NCBI GenBank assembly: GCA_019285755.1
Contig: CP079103.1
Coordinates: 1,488,001 to 1,552,000 of the forward strand
Reading direction: 5' to 3'
Length of the DNA: 64,000 nucleotides
DNA from: Chitinophaga sp. E66
Lineage (GTDB): Bacteria > Bacteroidota > Bacteroidia > Chitinophagales > Chitinophagaceae
Shown: positions 22,591 through 33,793 of the stretch, piece after piece
Layout: every line of letters begins with the position of its first letter
Position numbering within the stretch: the first letter of the stretch is position 1
Program-made: the position numbers and the translations under genes
The notes under the pieces: model-generated
What the model was told of the DNA's origin: nothing
What the model saw: the letters and a program-made list of their open reading frames with translations, nothing else
The model's database searches: none

Positions 22591-24100
22591 TTATTGGTTA
22601 TAGGCTGGATTGGTCAGGATTCCGTTGGATCGCATCACTTCCTTGTCGGGGATGGGATAGTACTCGTGGTACGGCATGGCGTTGTCTTTGATCACCTGGT
22701 ATTCTTCCGCGATCGTTTCCTGCACGGCGCGGTACCAGTCGCCCCAGCGCACGAGATCCCACTTCCTGCCGTATTCTCCCATCAGCTCGCGGGCGCGCTC
22801 TTTCTTCACTTCTTCCAGGAACCCGGGCTTGCCGGGATAGGCGGGTAGTTTCAGGTCTTCGCCGGCCCTGCCTTTCACTTCGTTGAGGCATTGCATGGCC
22901 AGGTCGGTGTTCCCCAGTTCATTGGCGGCTTCGGCGAGCATTAGGATGGCATCAGCGTAGCGGAATACTTTCTGGTTGTTTCCGTCAGCGATGTTGGTCA
23001 TACCCGGGCACCAGAACTTCGGCCCCATCCAGGGCTTGCCGGTGCCATTGTTGGCCATGGGCCGTTTAAACCAGGCGCCGTTATAAGAATAACCGAGGAT
23101 GATTTCCTTACGCGGATCGGTCAGGTCATACAGAGACATCATGTATTCAGATGGGGTAATGGACGCGAACGGGTTCGCTGCGTCGCCCAGTTCCGGAATG
23201 TCCACACCGTCGTACATACTCGTGCCGGAGGCTTTGGTAGGGGTGAAGAAAGCCGCCACGGTGGTGGTCTTCTTCAAGCCGGTGGCCGACCATGTATATT
23301 GCACCTCGAATATGGATTCAGGTGTATTCTTGTTCCTGAAGTAAGTATCAGAAAAAGGATATTGCACGAGCTGGCCATATATCTTCCGGATTTCCTCCAT
23401 AGCACTGGCGCAGGTGGTGTAATCCTTGTTCCAGAGCGCCATTTTACCGATTAGCATGTATGCCGTGGGCGCGGAGATGCGGTTGTCTTTACTTCGGATG
23501 TGCGCTTCATGGGAAGGTGCTGCGCATATTCCTTTAGCTCGTTGATCAGCGTGGTACGCGTTTCGGTAGCATTCATCCGCCCCAGTTTCGCGATGGTTTC
23601 CAGGACGCTGAGGCTGTTGATGTCTCCAGTATAATAAGGCACGTCGCCGAAGGTGCTGGTCAGGATGTAATAGTACAAAGCCCTCAGCGCCACGGCCTCC
23701 GCTTTCAGGGCGGGCTTCCGGTCGTCCGCAATGGTAGCCTTTTCAATGCCTGCGATGGCGGCGTTGCAATACATCACCCCGCGGTAGCAGGCCGTCCACA
23801 CGTTATCGCCCATTCCCGGGTTGGCGGGGATATCTCCAGCTTGGCGTCCAGGTTGGAGGAGTTGAGGAATGCCAGGTCTGTCACGGCTTCGAGGGAGATC
23901 ATGAGATCCGCCGCGAATATGTTGGTAAGGTCGATGTAACAGCCGTTCAGCGCTGCGACGCATTGGGCTTCTGATTTGAAGAACCCCTCGCCGTCCACGA
24001 AGCTGTGCGGTTCTTCTTCCAGCAGTTTGGCGCAGCTGCCCAAAGTAAGGGAGCCGCTGAGCAGCAGGAGGTAAAGTATGCGGTGCTTGTTCGTTTTCAT
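22591..24100 (-). CDS. SusD/RagB-like lipoprotein, second sus locus (frame-broken)
   Basis: About 503 codons. The lipobox is in LLLLSGSLTLGSCAKLLEEE. Family features follow: an N-terminal region with KSEAQCVAALNGCYIDL, the ALKAEAVALRALYYYILTSTFGDVP-type helix (residues about 125-150), FRYADAILMLAEAANELG, and the C-terminal KKERARELMGEYGRKWDLVR, the SusD ...R..EL..E..R..DL.R motif. It ends with PIPDKEVMRSNGILTNPAY, very typical of SusD proteins. Breaks lie near 23830 and 23460. It is 11 bp downstream of its susC. Being co-transcribed with an exported phosphodiesterase suggests a phosphorus- or nucleotide-containing ligand, which is inference. Confidence 0.92.
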
Positions 24101-24111
24101 GTCTGGTGTTT

Positions 24112-27100
24112 TTAGAATTTCAGTTCTGCGCTAAAAGTGATCGTTCTGCTGGTCGGGTAGGCGCCGTTGTCCATCCTGCGGATGGTGGAGCCGCCGCTTT
24201 GGGTGGATACTTCCGGATCATAACCGTTGTAGTGTTTCCAGAGAAAAAGGTTGTTGCCGGTCAGCGCCAGGTACAGCGACTGGATCCGCTTGCCGGTGAT
24301 GCCGTTCAGGTTGACGGGATATCCAAAGGAGAGGTTCTTGAAACGAAGGAAGGTAGCGTCGTGCAGGAAGCGGTCGTTCGGGATATCGTCTTTCGAATCT
24401 GCCCTTGGGTAATCGGAAGTCGGATTGCGAACGGGGTGCCAGGCATTTACCATATAGCGGAACTGGTTGCTCAGGTAGGTCCCGGTGCCCATGAACAGCT
24501 CGGTGGGATTGTAGATCTTCCCGCCAAGCGAGTAATTGAAATAGAACGACACGCTTAGCTTTTTGATCCGGAAGGTGTTCTGGATGCCGCCGTAAACGTA
24601 AGGGTCGGCGTTGCCCAGGTAAATGAGGTCGTTATTGTCGAGCACGCCATCTTTGTTCTGGTCGATGTAGCGTTGGCGGCCCGGTTGATAGAAGTTCACG
24701 GCGGCGGAAGCGTAGTCTTTCGTCGCTTTGTTCTTTTCTATTTCTTCGGTGCTCTTCCAAACGCCGGCGTATTGCATGCCCCACAGCGCGTTGAGCGGGC
24801 GGCCCTTTTCGTAGCCGTACATCATGTATTGTGCGCCATAGGGGTTGTCGTACACGGAAACCCTTTCATAACCGCCGATATCTTCCACGCGCTGGGTGTT
24901 ATGCGCCGCGGTAACGGACGTAGACCAGGAGAAGTTCTTCCTGCGGATATTCTCATGGTTAACTGTCAGTTCAATACCACGGTTGGAGGTCTTGCCGATA
25001 TTAGCCAGGCGAGATCCGTAACCAACGTGGGTGGGCAGCTGAACCGTCAGCAGCAGATCGGAGGTGCGGCTCTGGTATACGTCGAGCACGATGTCTAGCC
25101 GTTTGTTGAAAAACGACACGTCGAGGCCGGCGTTGAAAGTGGTGGTCTTTTCCCGGTGAGGCCTTCGTTGGCGATGCGGGAAGGGTAGTAGGCCACAGGC
25201 TGCGCCCCGTTGAAGAGGTAACCGCCGGTGGTGGAGGTCAGCCGGGAGAGCGACTGGTAACGGCTGATGGCGTCATTACCTGAAGTACCACCGCTCAGGC
25301 GCAGGGAGAGCTCGCTCAGCTTGTTGAAGTCTTTCATGAAGGGCTCGTTGCTGATATTCCATTTGAAAGCGCCGGAGGAAGAAAGCCCATTTGTTGTCGC
25401 TCGAGAAGTTGGAAGCACCGTCCCGGCGCATGGTGGCGGTGAGGTAATACCGGCCGCGGTAGTTGTAGTTGACGCGGGCGAGGTGGCTCATCCGGCCCTG
25501 GGTTTCGAGGGAGGAGGAGAGGTTGATGGTTTCCTTGGAAGGCAGTGCGCCAGGTCGTTGTTCTCAATGTCGTCGATGAAATACCCTTGTCCGTTGGCGC
25601 TCATGTTATTGTATTGCCGCTTCTGCATCGTGAAACCGTACATCGCATCGAAGATGTGATGGCGGTTGAACGTCCTTTATACGTGATGGTATTTTCGTTC
25701 AGCAGGTTGTTTTCATAATAAGCGCTTTTGTACGCGTATCCGCCGGAATTGGCATTTACCCGCGTAGGCATGGTGGACGGGATGTATTGATCGTTATCGC
25801 GCGAGAGGTCGGAATAGGAGATGGTGGAGCGGATCAGGATATTCTTGACCGGCGTGATCTCCGGGTAGGCCATGGAGCTGAGGCTTTTCTCTAAACGGTC
25901 GTTCTTCCGCAGGAGCACATTGGCCAGCGGGGAGTCGAACAGGGTGCCGCTGTACCATTGGGAGTTCCAGTCGTTAAAGCTGCCGTCTGCTTTATAAGCC
26001 GGTATAGTGGGGAAAGGAAGATGGTGGAGCGGTACCACAGCGTTTGGGTGCCCACATCTGCGTTATTCAACGCCCTGTCCAGGTTGGAATAGTTGAAACG
26101 GACGCCGGCTTTGACGTATTGATTGATGGTACGGTCCAGGTTGAGGCGTACCTGGTAGCGCTTAATGCCGCTGTTTTTGATGATGCCCTGGTTATTGTTA
26201 TAGTTGGCGGAGAAAAAGTACTGTGTGGCTTTGTCGCCCCGGAGGCGGACAGAGTCAGATTAAGGTAGGGCGCCCGGCGGGTGATCTCCTGCGTCCAGTT
26301 GGTGCCATTGCCGAGTGCGAGGGGATCGGGGTAGGGATATTCTTCCAGCGGTTTGGTCTGGTTGGCCGTGCTGGCAAAGTAATACCGGTCGTTTTGCAGC
26401 TGTGCGAACTCGGTGGCGTTCATCAGGTCGAGGTAGCGGGGCAGCTCGGAGAAGCCAACGTCGTTGCGGAGCGTGAAGCTGGTTTTGCCTTTCTTGTCAC
26501 CGCCGGATTTGGTGGTGATGATGATCACGCCGTTGCTGCCGCGGGAGCCATAAATGGCGGTGGAGGAGGCATCTTTCAGTACGCTGATGTTCTCGATGTC
26601 GGAGGGGTTGAGCTCATTAAGCGAGGTGATGGCATCCATGAGACCGTCTACTATATACAGCGGTTCGTTGCTGGCCGTGATGGAGCGGGTGCCCCGGATG
26701 CGGACGGAGGTGCCTGAACCGGGTTCCCCATCCGCCGAAACGAATTCAGCGCCTGCGATGCGGCCCTGCAGCATCTGGTCTACCCGGGAAACGGGCACGT
26801 CCTGCAGGTCAGACATCTTCACGGAAGACACGGCGCCCGTGAGGTCTTTCTTCGCCACGCTCCCATAACCAATTACGACCACTTCGTTAACGCTTTTATT
26901 GGCCATCGCCAACTTTACGACGAGTGGTTGTTTAATGTCCTTCACTGCCAGCGCTTTTCTTTCAAAACCGAGGTAGGTAATGAAGAGGATGTCTTTGGCA
27001 TCCGCCTCGATGATAAACTCGCCGTTCTCATTGGTCTGTACACCGCGGGTAGTGCCGGCAACGGCAACGGTAGCGCCGGGCAGCGCGTTCCCTTCTTCGT

Positions 27101-27503
27101 CGGTAACGCGGCCTTTAACGGGGGCGCCTTGGCGGGGATGAGGAACTTTCCGAAACGCGCGGCCGTTCTTTGATGGTAATCGTTTTGCTGTTGATCTCGT
27201 AATCGATCGGCTGGCCGGTCATGATCGTGGAAAGGAAGGATTCCAGGGCATATTCCTGGCGTCTACATTCACCGGCGTGGTTTTATCCAGCAGGGAAAGG
27301 TTGTAGAATACCACGTAGCCCGTTTGTTTTTCGAGGCGGGCGAAGATCTCTTTAAAGGAGAGCTGCTTGCCCGTCATGGAAATGGTCTGAGCGGCTACGC
27401 GCGCCTGTACCTGTAAGGTAAGGACGGTAGCCAGCATAAACATCAGCTTCATGACTATGCGTTTTGTTTTCGTTCGTTGAAGTCGGTAGTTAAAGTGCAA
27501 CAT
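24112..27503 (-). CDS. SusC-like TonB-dependent transporter with STN domain, second sus locus (frame-broken)
   Basis: About 1,130 codons. ATG 27503 gives a leader followed by the signal MKLMFMLATVLTLQVQARVAAQ; an internal start at that second Met would also be possible. Domains: STN (ISMTGKQLSFKEIFARLEKQ), carboxypeptidase-regulatory-like region, a connector (VVVIGYGSVAKKDLTGAVSS), a TonB plug with LQGRIAGAEFVSADGEPGSG and ISVLKDASSTAIYGSRGSNG, and a barrel ending TSRTITFSAELKF. At least eight frame changes (near 25150, 25380, 25520, 25665, 26030, 26240, 27140, 27255) interrupt it. The STN domain implies signalling to the FecR/sigma pair encoded just upstream. Confidence 0.9.
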
Positions 27504-27520
27504 GTTCCATTGTAAGATTT

Positions 27521-27558
27521 AAAAGGCATGGGATGCCCGGACCTGCCGACGGGCAGGT
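27521..27558 (-). terminator. Hairpin pair between fecR and susC (possible attenuator)
   Basis: Reading the minus strand, a hairpin ACCTGCC-loop-GGCAGGT (plus 27541-27558) comes first. Then GGCAT-CCC-ATGCC (plus 27525-27537) is followed directly by TTTT (plus 27524-27521), a small intrinsic-terminator shape. It sits 18 bp before the susC start and 30 bp after the fecR stop, so it may limit readthrough from the sigma/fecR unit into susC. Confidence 0.4.
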
Positions 27559-27590
27559 GATGCGGGCGGCGGATAGTGCCGGATTTGTGT

Positions 27591-28731
27591 TTATGGCATG
27601 ATGATCAGTTTTCGTCCCTCCAGCCTGCAGTGTACATTGGATATGGCCAGTATCCGGGTTAGCTGCTGCAGGGTAAGGCTGCGTTCCATTTTGCCGCCGA
27701 ATCGCAGGGGCGGTATGCCGTTTTCGTAAATGACATCTATATCGTACCAGCGCTCCAGCTGCTGCATCACTTCGCGGAAATCCGCGTTTTCGAAATTGAA
27801 CATGCCATTGCGCCACGCCATTACCTGGCTGGTATCTGCGGTAATGATCTGCAGGGCATTCGTGTAGCCGGAAACCCTGGCTTGCTGGCCCGGCTGAAGT
27901 ACCCGGCGCTGAACGGATACTTTACCCTGGAGCAACGTGGTGGCCGTAACGGGATCTTCCGGGTAAGCGGAAACGTTGAACTGGGTACCAAGCACCAATA
28001 CTTCCTGCCGGTTGCCGGTCTTTACGGTAAATGGCTTGCCGGCCATTGGCGTAACGTCAAAGTAAGCTTCGCCGGTCAGTTCCACGGTCCTGTCTTCATT
28101 ATTGAAGCTGGTAGGGTACCTAAGACTGCTGGCTGCGTTCAGCCACACGCCCGACCCGTCCGGCAGCGTTACGTGAAACAAGCGGCCGCGGGGCGTAGAG
28201 AGCGTATTATAGGTAGCGGCTCCGGTTTGCTGGTCATCGTACATCAGCGAACCATTGCCCAGTTTTATTGCAGCTCCCCCTGTTGTGCGATCACGCCCTG
28301 CTGGAGGCTATCGAGCGGGATGGTTTGGCCGTTGCCCAGGGTTAGCAGGGCGCCATTGGCTGCGGGGAGGATATCTTGTTCCATTACCACCGCAAGCTGC
28401 GGTTGCGATTGCCGGAGCGGTTGCAGCTGGCGGATGCCAGCGAATACCAGGGCTGCTGCGGCGGCTGCTGCGGCGCCAATGGACAGGGTCCGAAGGAGGG
28501 GCCGCCGTTTGGGAGGGGCCTGAGCCTGCAGGATAATGGAAAGGATGGCATCGGCGCGATCGTCACTCACCGCTTTTCGTCGTCTGTGACAGACAGGATG
28601 GCCTCGTCCAGCAGGCGCTGCAGGTCCGCGTCGTGCTCCTGCGTTGCCAGGAGGGCGTACAGCTCCTGCTTTTCCTGCTGGGAGCAGGCGCCGGCAGTGA
28701 GTTTATGGAACAACTCGTCTAGTCTGGACAT
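27591..28731 (-). CDS. FecR family anti-sigma factor, second sus locus (frame-broken)
   Basis: About 380 codons. The cytoplasmic sigma-binding part begins MSRLDELFHKLTAGACSQQE at 28731. The membrane helix is LSIGAAAAAAAALVFAGIRQ. The periplasmic FecR domain shows LFHVTLPDGSGVWLNAASSL and VELTGEAYFDV, then the C-terminal MERSLTLQQLTRILAISNVH segment that resembles STN. Breaks lie near 28572 and 28258. It is 78 bp downstream of the sigma gene and is the expected transducer between the STN-type SusC and that sigma factor. Confidence 0.88.
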
Positions 28732-28809
28732 CGGTGTGGATTGTGCGTTTCTAATAAAGGAGACAGTAAAAAAGGAGGGCGGGTCAGCCGGCGCGAAAAT
28801 ATTTTTCGA

Positions 28810-29416
28810 TTATAATATTGCCTTAACAATGGTGAGCCCTGCCCAGGCGCCGAGATGGGAAACGCAATAAACCCGGATGAACTGCATGGCGTCTGAGAGA
28901 TGCCGCTTGACGGTTTCGGGAGAAAGGTTCAGTTCTACTGCTGCCTCTTCACGCTTAAGGCCGTGTTCTTTAATAAGGCGGTATACTTTTTTTCTGCTGC
29001 GGCGGCAGGCGGTCTATTGCCTGTTGCAGCACTTTGCGGTATTCTTTTTCCTGGAGGATGGCGGCGGGATTGTCGCTGCAGGGGAGGAATGTATATTCGT
29101 CCTGCTCGGCAAGAGGGGCGGGTTGCATGCGGAGCGCGGTCTGTTTGAGGAGGTTGAACAAATGGTTGCGGGTGATGGTGAAGAGCCATGCGGTGAAATG
29201 CTCCACCTGCGGCAATTGCTCACGCTTTAACCAGACTTTTAGGAATACGTCAAGCAGCACTTCTTCGGCTATGGCATCCGAATCGGTCAATTTGTAGGCA
29301 ATGGCGTACACGCGGTTCCGGTAACGATGAAACAATTCGCTGAATGCTCTTTCATCGCCATCCGCAACGGCTTGTAACAAGCCCCGTCCGATATCTTCTT
29401 TCCGCTCAGACATCAC
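28810..29416 (-). CDS. ECF RNA polymerase sigma factor, second sus locus (frame-broken)
   Basis: About 202 codons. Region 2 is seen in FSELFHRYRNRVYAIAYKLT and FLKVWLKREQLPQVEHFTA with WLFTITRNHLFNLLKQ. Region 4 is split by one extra A in a seven-A run (near 28985), after which it reads KVYRLIKEHGLKREEAAVEL and NLSPETVKRHLSDAM. The protein ends with a short hydrophobic tail (HLGAWAGLTIVKAIL), as in other Bacteroidota FecI-like factors. It is the first gene of the second sus locus. Confidence 0.88.
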
Positions 29417-29430
29417 GTCAGTTTATTTAG

Positions 29431-29438
29431 CAAATATA
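29431..29438 (-). promoter_or_regulatory. Possible -7 element of the second sigma gene
   Basis: TATATTTG on the minus strand fits TAnnTTTG and lies 15 bp before the ATG at 29416. No convincing TTTG is seen about 19 bp upstream, so the promoter may need an activator or the match may be chance. The rest of the 29417-29677 gap shows nothing else I can support. Confidence 0.35.
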
Positions 29439-29677
29439 ATTTTGCCGGCCGGATACTGCCAGCGGGCCGCGCCGCAGCTTCATGTCCAATGCTTCGGCCG
29501 ATTGCCGCCAAACCTGCTGTTGGCCTGGATTAAACGTGGAAAAAAGATGGTTGGAATGTATCTGACTTAACAATAAGTTAATCATTCCGTGATTTTGGTT
29601 CGGCCCTTTCAGGGGAAAAGTACAAAAATATCATTCAATGAACCGCTAACCCACGCGTTTCCCCAGAATCTTCAACC

Positions 29678-30147
29678 CTACTTCCTTTCCGTCCAGTTCC
29701 GCGATATCAGGAGCGTAGCCCAATCATCGAATCCCAGGGCGCGGAAAAGCCGGATGCTGGGGAGGTTGTGGTCGAAAATAAAACCCAGCAGCGTTTTGAC
29801 GCCGTAGTTGGGAGCATTGTCAATCGCGTAGCGTAGCATGTCTTTACCGTACCCGCGGCCGCGGAATCGTTCGTCGAGGTAAATGCTGATCTCTGCCGTG
29901 GCATTGTACGCGGGCCGCCCGTAAAAGGATTGGAAGCTTACCCAGCCTATCATATCGCCTGTTTCATTCTCCACGACCCAGAGTGGCCGCCTGTCGGGTG
30001 AGTGCTCATCGAACCACCGCTGCCGGCTTTCGACGGATACGGGGTCGGTGTCTGCGGTCACCATCCGGGATGGGATGGTAGAATTGTAAATGGCCACGAT
30101 AGCGGGAGGTCAGCTGGTTCGGCGTTTTTGAATGTGACTGCTGGCAT
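29678..30147 (-). CDS. GNAT-family N-acetyltransferase, phosphinothricin acetyltransferase-like (frame-broken)
   Basis: About 156 codons, cytoplasmic. Starting at 30147 (MPAVTFKNAEPADLP), a frame change near 30100 leads into IVAIYNSTIPSRMVTADTD. The acetyl-CoA-binding motif A is IYLDERFRGRGYGKDMLRYA, followed by LLGFIFDHNLPSIRLFRALG (motif B). The N-terminal AIYNS.I....T.D.. pattern is that of the phosphinothricin/amino-acid N-acyltransferase subgroup. It would acetylate an amino group of a small molecule; the substrate is unknown. It stands alone, divergent from the histidine kinase gene. Confidence 0.85.
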
Positions 30148-30287
30148 CTGGGAGATTTTGATGGTGTGAAGGTATGGAATCTGTGTGCCGGATGCATAAA
30201 ATCCCCGGAAATTATACCTTTATGTCGTTTTTTTAAGCTGGCGGTTTAATCGGGACACCAGGTACATCCATTAGAACAGGAGGGATT

Positions 30288-32519
30288 TTGAAAAGGATGC
30301 TCATTTTGATGGTGATGCTAATCACCATCTCAGCAATTTCTGCTTTAGGACAGTTGCCCGCGTTTCGGGAGGAGATAGACCACATAACCGCCTCCCCACA
30401 GGCGGATACGGCTACATTGATGCTCCTGAAAGCCCGGGCGGAGACATATATTGATAAGCAGAACCGGGACTCTGCGGACGTCCGGATGCTGTCGTACATC
30501 ATCAACAGCATGTCGGCGCTTGCCAGCCGGCTGGGTAATCCGGTCGGTCTCGCCATCAGCCAGCTCACCGCCGCCAAGATGTACCGTGTTACTGGGCAAC
30601 CCGATAGGGGCAGAAAAGCCAGTGAAAGTGCGGTACAGTTACTGAAAGGTAAAGGAGCGCTCAGTCTGGAGGCCGAAGCGTTGATAGAGCTGGGAGGAAC
30701 GTATAGTAATGCCTCCGGCGATCTTCCGGACAAGATCAGATATTATGAAGCCGGAACGGAAATATATGCCCGGTTGGGAAATAGGCGAAAAGTAGCGGAG
30801 CTGAAGGAGTTTATCGGTGACCTCTTGCTGATTGGCCTGCAGCACGACCAGGCCATCAAGGTATTGCATGAATCGCTTGCATTATATAAGGAAACTGGCA
30901 ATAAACGGCTGCATGGCGTTTATTCCCCTTGGCAACGCTTACCAGTCTGCTGATAATTACGTGGAATCTTTACGTTACAGCCTGGAGGCATTACGCACCG
31001 CTGAAGCATTGAAGGAAGATGGGCAGCTCATGGTCACGTTGCTGAATCGCCTGGGGATGAATTACTATTCCGTGCGGTATTTTGAACAGGCGCTGGGATG
31101 TTTCCGGCGTGCGCTGGCACTGGCCAGGAATATGTCAGACACTACGTCGGCCATGTATTTGCAGCTGAACATTTCCGATGCGCTTAACCAGATGGGCAAA
31201 CACCGCGAAAGCCTCGATTCGCTGGCTACGATAGATAAAAAGTTCGTGGAGCAGGAGGAATTTATGAACACGCATTTCGTGGTCATGATCGTCCGCAACT
31301 ATATTTCTCTGGAGCAGCTGGACCAGGCGCGGAACGAATTCCGGCAGATGAAGGAGCTGTACCGCAGGAAGGCATGAATCCTTCACTGCGCCAGGCTATC
31401 GGGCTCAATATCGCCTATTATCTACAGTCGGGCAGAAATTACCGGGAATCGGACCCCTACTTAGCCAGTTACCTGGAAAGCCTGAAGACTACAAGTCCTA
31501 CCATCAATAAGCGTATTAACGCGGCCCAGATGTTATATCGCTCGGATTCCGCCCGGGGAACTTTTTCTCCGCCCTGCAGTGGCACCGGGAGTTCAAGGAC
31601 CTGAACGATTCCATGACCACTATTACAACGCTCCGGCAAATGGGCGCCCTGCAAGTAGAATTTGAAACGCGTCAGAAAGATGAAAGCATTAAATTGCTGA
31701 CCCAAAAAAATCATACCCAGGAAGTAGTCATACAAAAGGCCGCGGTTGTCCGGAATTTTATCATCGGGGCGTCGCCATGCTCATCGTCCTCATCGGTTTG
31801 CTGTATAACCGTTATCGTCTGAAGCAACGCAGCAACGCGCAACTTGTGCGGAAACAGGACGAAATCAACCAGCAAAATAACCAACTGAAGAAACTGATCG
31901 ACGAACGGGAATGGCTGCTCCGGGAAATCCATCACCGTGTTAAAAACAACCTCCAGATCGTCATCAGCCTGCTCAATACCCAATCTCAATACCTTGACAG
32001 TCAAGATGCCATCGCCGCTATTCAGAATAGCCAGCACCGGATGCACGCGATGTCACTCATCCACCAGCGCCTGTATCAGACCGATGACCTCGGAAGCATC
32101 GATATGAAATGGTATATCTCCGAATTAATGGGCTATATGAGAGACAGCTTCGATATCAAAGGGCGCATCCTGTTCCGCGAAGATTGCGACCGGGTGCTGA
32201 TGGACGTGGTGCAGGCGGTGCCCTGGGACTTATCCTGAACGAAGCGATCAGCAACGCCATGAAATATGCATTCCCTGGTGGGCGGGAAGGAACCGTCAGT
32301 GTTGTCTTTAAGCAAGAAGCAGGCGGTTGGTGCCGTTTGCAGATAACTGATGATGGCGTTGGGTTTAAAGCCGATGATCAGCACACCCAATCGTTGGGCA
32401 TGAGCCTCATGTATGGGCTGGCAGGTCAACTGGAAGGGGGCATCGCCATCAGCAACCAAACGGGCGTATCCGTAATGGTCCGGTTCCGGCGATCTACTGT
32501 AGACTTGCCGCAGGAGTAG
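30288..32519 (+). CDS. TPR-type sensor histidine kinase, HisKA_2 class (frame-broken)
   Basis: About 744 codons. A signal-like N-terminus ([19 protein letters not shown]) is followed by a periplasmic helical region of several TPR-like repeats ([60 protein letters not shown]). A membrane helix near 31755-31815 ([16 protein letters not shown]) precedes a coiled linker. The HisKA_2 phosphoacceptor box is [20 protein letters not shown], with paired His. The HATPase domain shows [16 protein letters not shown] and [12 protein letters not shown]. Breaks lie near 30910, 31370, 31555, 31770 and 32225. No response regulator is adjacent, so its partner must be encoded elsewhere. Confidence 0.88.
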
Positions 32520-32529
32520 CTACATAAAA

Positions 32530-33540
32530 TCAGGAAGACTTCCTTACCACCAGTTCCGTCTTTAATATCTTAATGACCGATTTCCAGTCGGCCACTTCGC
32601 GGTTGATCTGGTCGATCAGCAATTGCGCGGCAGTGCGCCCGATCTCGAGTACCGGCTGGGAAACGGTGGTGAGCGGAGGGTCAATGAGCCGGGACACGAA
32701 GTCGTCGCTGAAGCCCACCACTGCAATATCTTCCGGCACCCGCAGCCCACGTTTCCGGATTATCTGGATGGCTTCTATGGCCGTTGGGTCGTTGACGGCA
32801 AAGATGGCGTCGGGCCGGTTGTCGAGGTTCAGCAGGTGGGTGACGTAGATTTTAACTTTCTCTATATTGAGGTCGTAGGAGATGAGCAATTCCTCGTCGT
32901 ACGGCACATTATGTTTCCGCAGCGCGGCCTTGTAGCCGTTGATCCGCCTTTCGCTGATCTTAAGCGAGGAAGGGCCTGCCAGGTGAGCTATACGTTTTCT
33001 ACCGGACTCGATAAGGTAATTTACCGCCCGGTATGCGCCATCATAATCATCCACGATCACCTTCGGTACCCCATTTCATCGCAAACACGGTTGAAGAAGA
33101 CGATGGGGATGCCCTTGCGCTGGAAAATCTTCAAGTGATCGTAGTTCAGCGTTTCCCTGGTAATGGAGACGAGAATCCCGTCGACCTGGTTGGCCAGCAT
33201 TACTCTCGTGTTGGCGACTTCCGTTTCATAGCGTTCGTCGGATTGACAGATCACTGTCGAATACCCTGCCTTGCTCGCTACTTCCTGCGCGCCGATGATC
33301 GCCGTGGGAAAATAGGAGCTTTTGAACTCGGGGACGATAATACCGATCGTATTCGTTTTTTCGTGATAAGGCTGATGGCAAGCATATTTCGCTGGTAATC
33401 CATTTTCTCGGCCAGTTCCAGTACCGCCTGGCGGGTTTCTGGTTTGACGCTCTTGTGGCCCGTCAAAGCCCGGGAGACGGTGGACTTCGACAGGTTCAGT
33501 TCCTGGCGATATCGATGATGGTGATCTGGTGCCTTTTCAT
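32530..33540 (-). CDS. LacI-family transcriptional regulator of the adjacent utilisation locus (frame-broken)
   Basis: About 337 codons, the normal LacI size. The N-terminal HTH (MKRHQITIIDIAR ... LNLSKSTVSRALTGHKSV) includes the hinge region. The periplasmic-binding-protein-like ligand domain follows: GIIVPEFKSSYFPTAIIGAQ, GILVSITRETLNYDH, AIFAVNDPTAIEAIQIIRKR, VVGFSDDFVSRLIDPPLTTV. Breaks lie near 33508, 33357 and 33066; the total length is still a multiple of three, as opposite indels would give. It is divergent from susC across a 253 bp region holding a double palindrome whose twin lies near 48.4 kb. It should sense a sugar or sugar acid made by the locus. Confidence 0.92.
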
Positions 33541-33570
33541 TTCGCTAAGAAACAAATTATTTCTTATCAT

Positions 33571-33601
33571 GGGAACATTCCCGCAAATTGGGAATGTTCC
33601 C
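33571..33601. promoter_or_regulatory. Composite palindromic operator 1 (LacI site, lacI/susC intergenic)
   Basis: Two 12-bp palindromes of the form GGGAA-NN-TTCCC: GGGAACATTCCC at 33571-33582 and GGGAATGTTCCC at 33590-33601. They are separated by GCAAATT and are also reverse complements of each other. The centre lies 62 bp upstream of the AATCTTTG element. The shape and position next to lacI fit a LacI-family dimer-pair operator. Confidence 0.8.
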
Positions 33602-33647
33602 ATAGTGCTAAAAGTCATTTTTTGTTCGCCGAATAGCTGTTAGTTGC

Positions 33648-33655
33648 AATCTTTG
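33648..33655 (+). promoter_or_regulatory. Probable -7 element of the susC-led operon
   Basis: AATCTTTG matches TAnnTTTG at seven of eight positions. No good TTTG lies 19 bp upstream, which is compatible with dependence on the upstream operator-bound protein. The leader to the susC ATG would be about 130 nt. Confidence 0.4.
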
Positions 33656-33678
33656 GAAACCAATCAAAATTCGCACGT

Positions 33679-33768
33679 ATGAAAAAGCTGTTGTTTACCG
33701 TCGGCTTCCCGGCGCCGGCTAACGCCACGTTTTCAGCATCTTCCGGTTTTACTGCACAGCACGCATAG
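33679..33768 (+). other. Small leader reading frame upstream of susC (29 codons)
   Basis: ATG to TAG encodes MKKLLFTVGFPAPANATF followed by 11 further residues ending HA. It lies in the inferred leader of the susC mRNA and starts like a signal peptide. It may be a chance frame, a leader peptide or a remnant of an older start. I have no evidence of translation. Confidence 0.25.
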
Positions 33769-33793
33769 TTTATCTTTAAATCACGCTGGATTT

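Noticed and set aside
22186..22848. 220-codon plus-strand frame
   Set aside because: Covers parts of two convincing minus-strand genes (EEP enzyme and SusD) and has no motif of its own.
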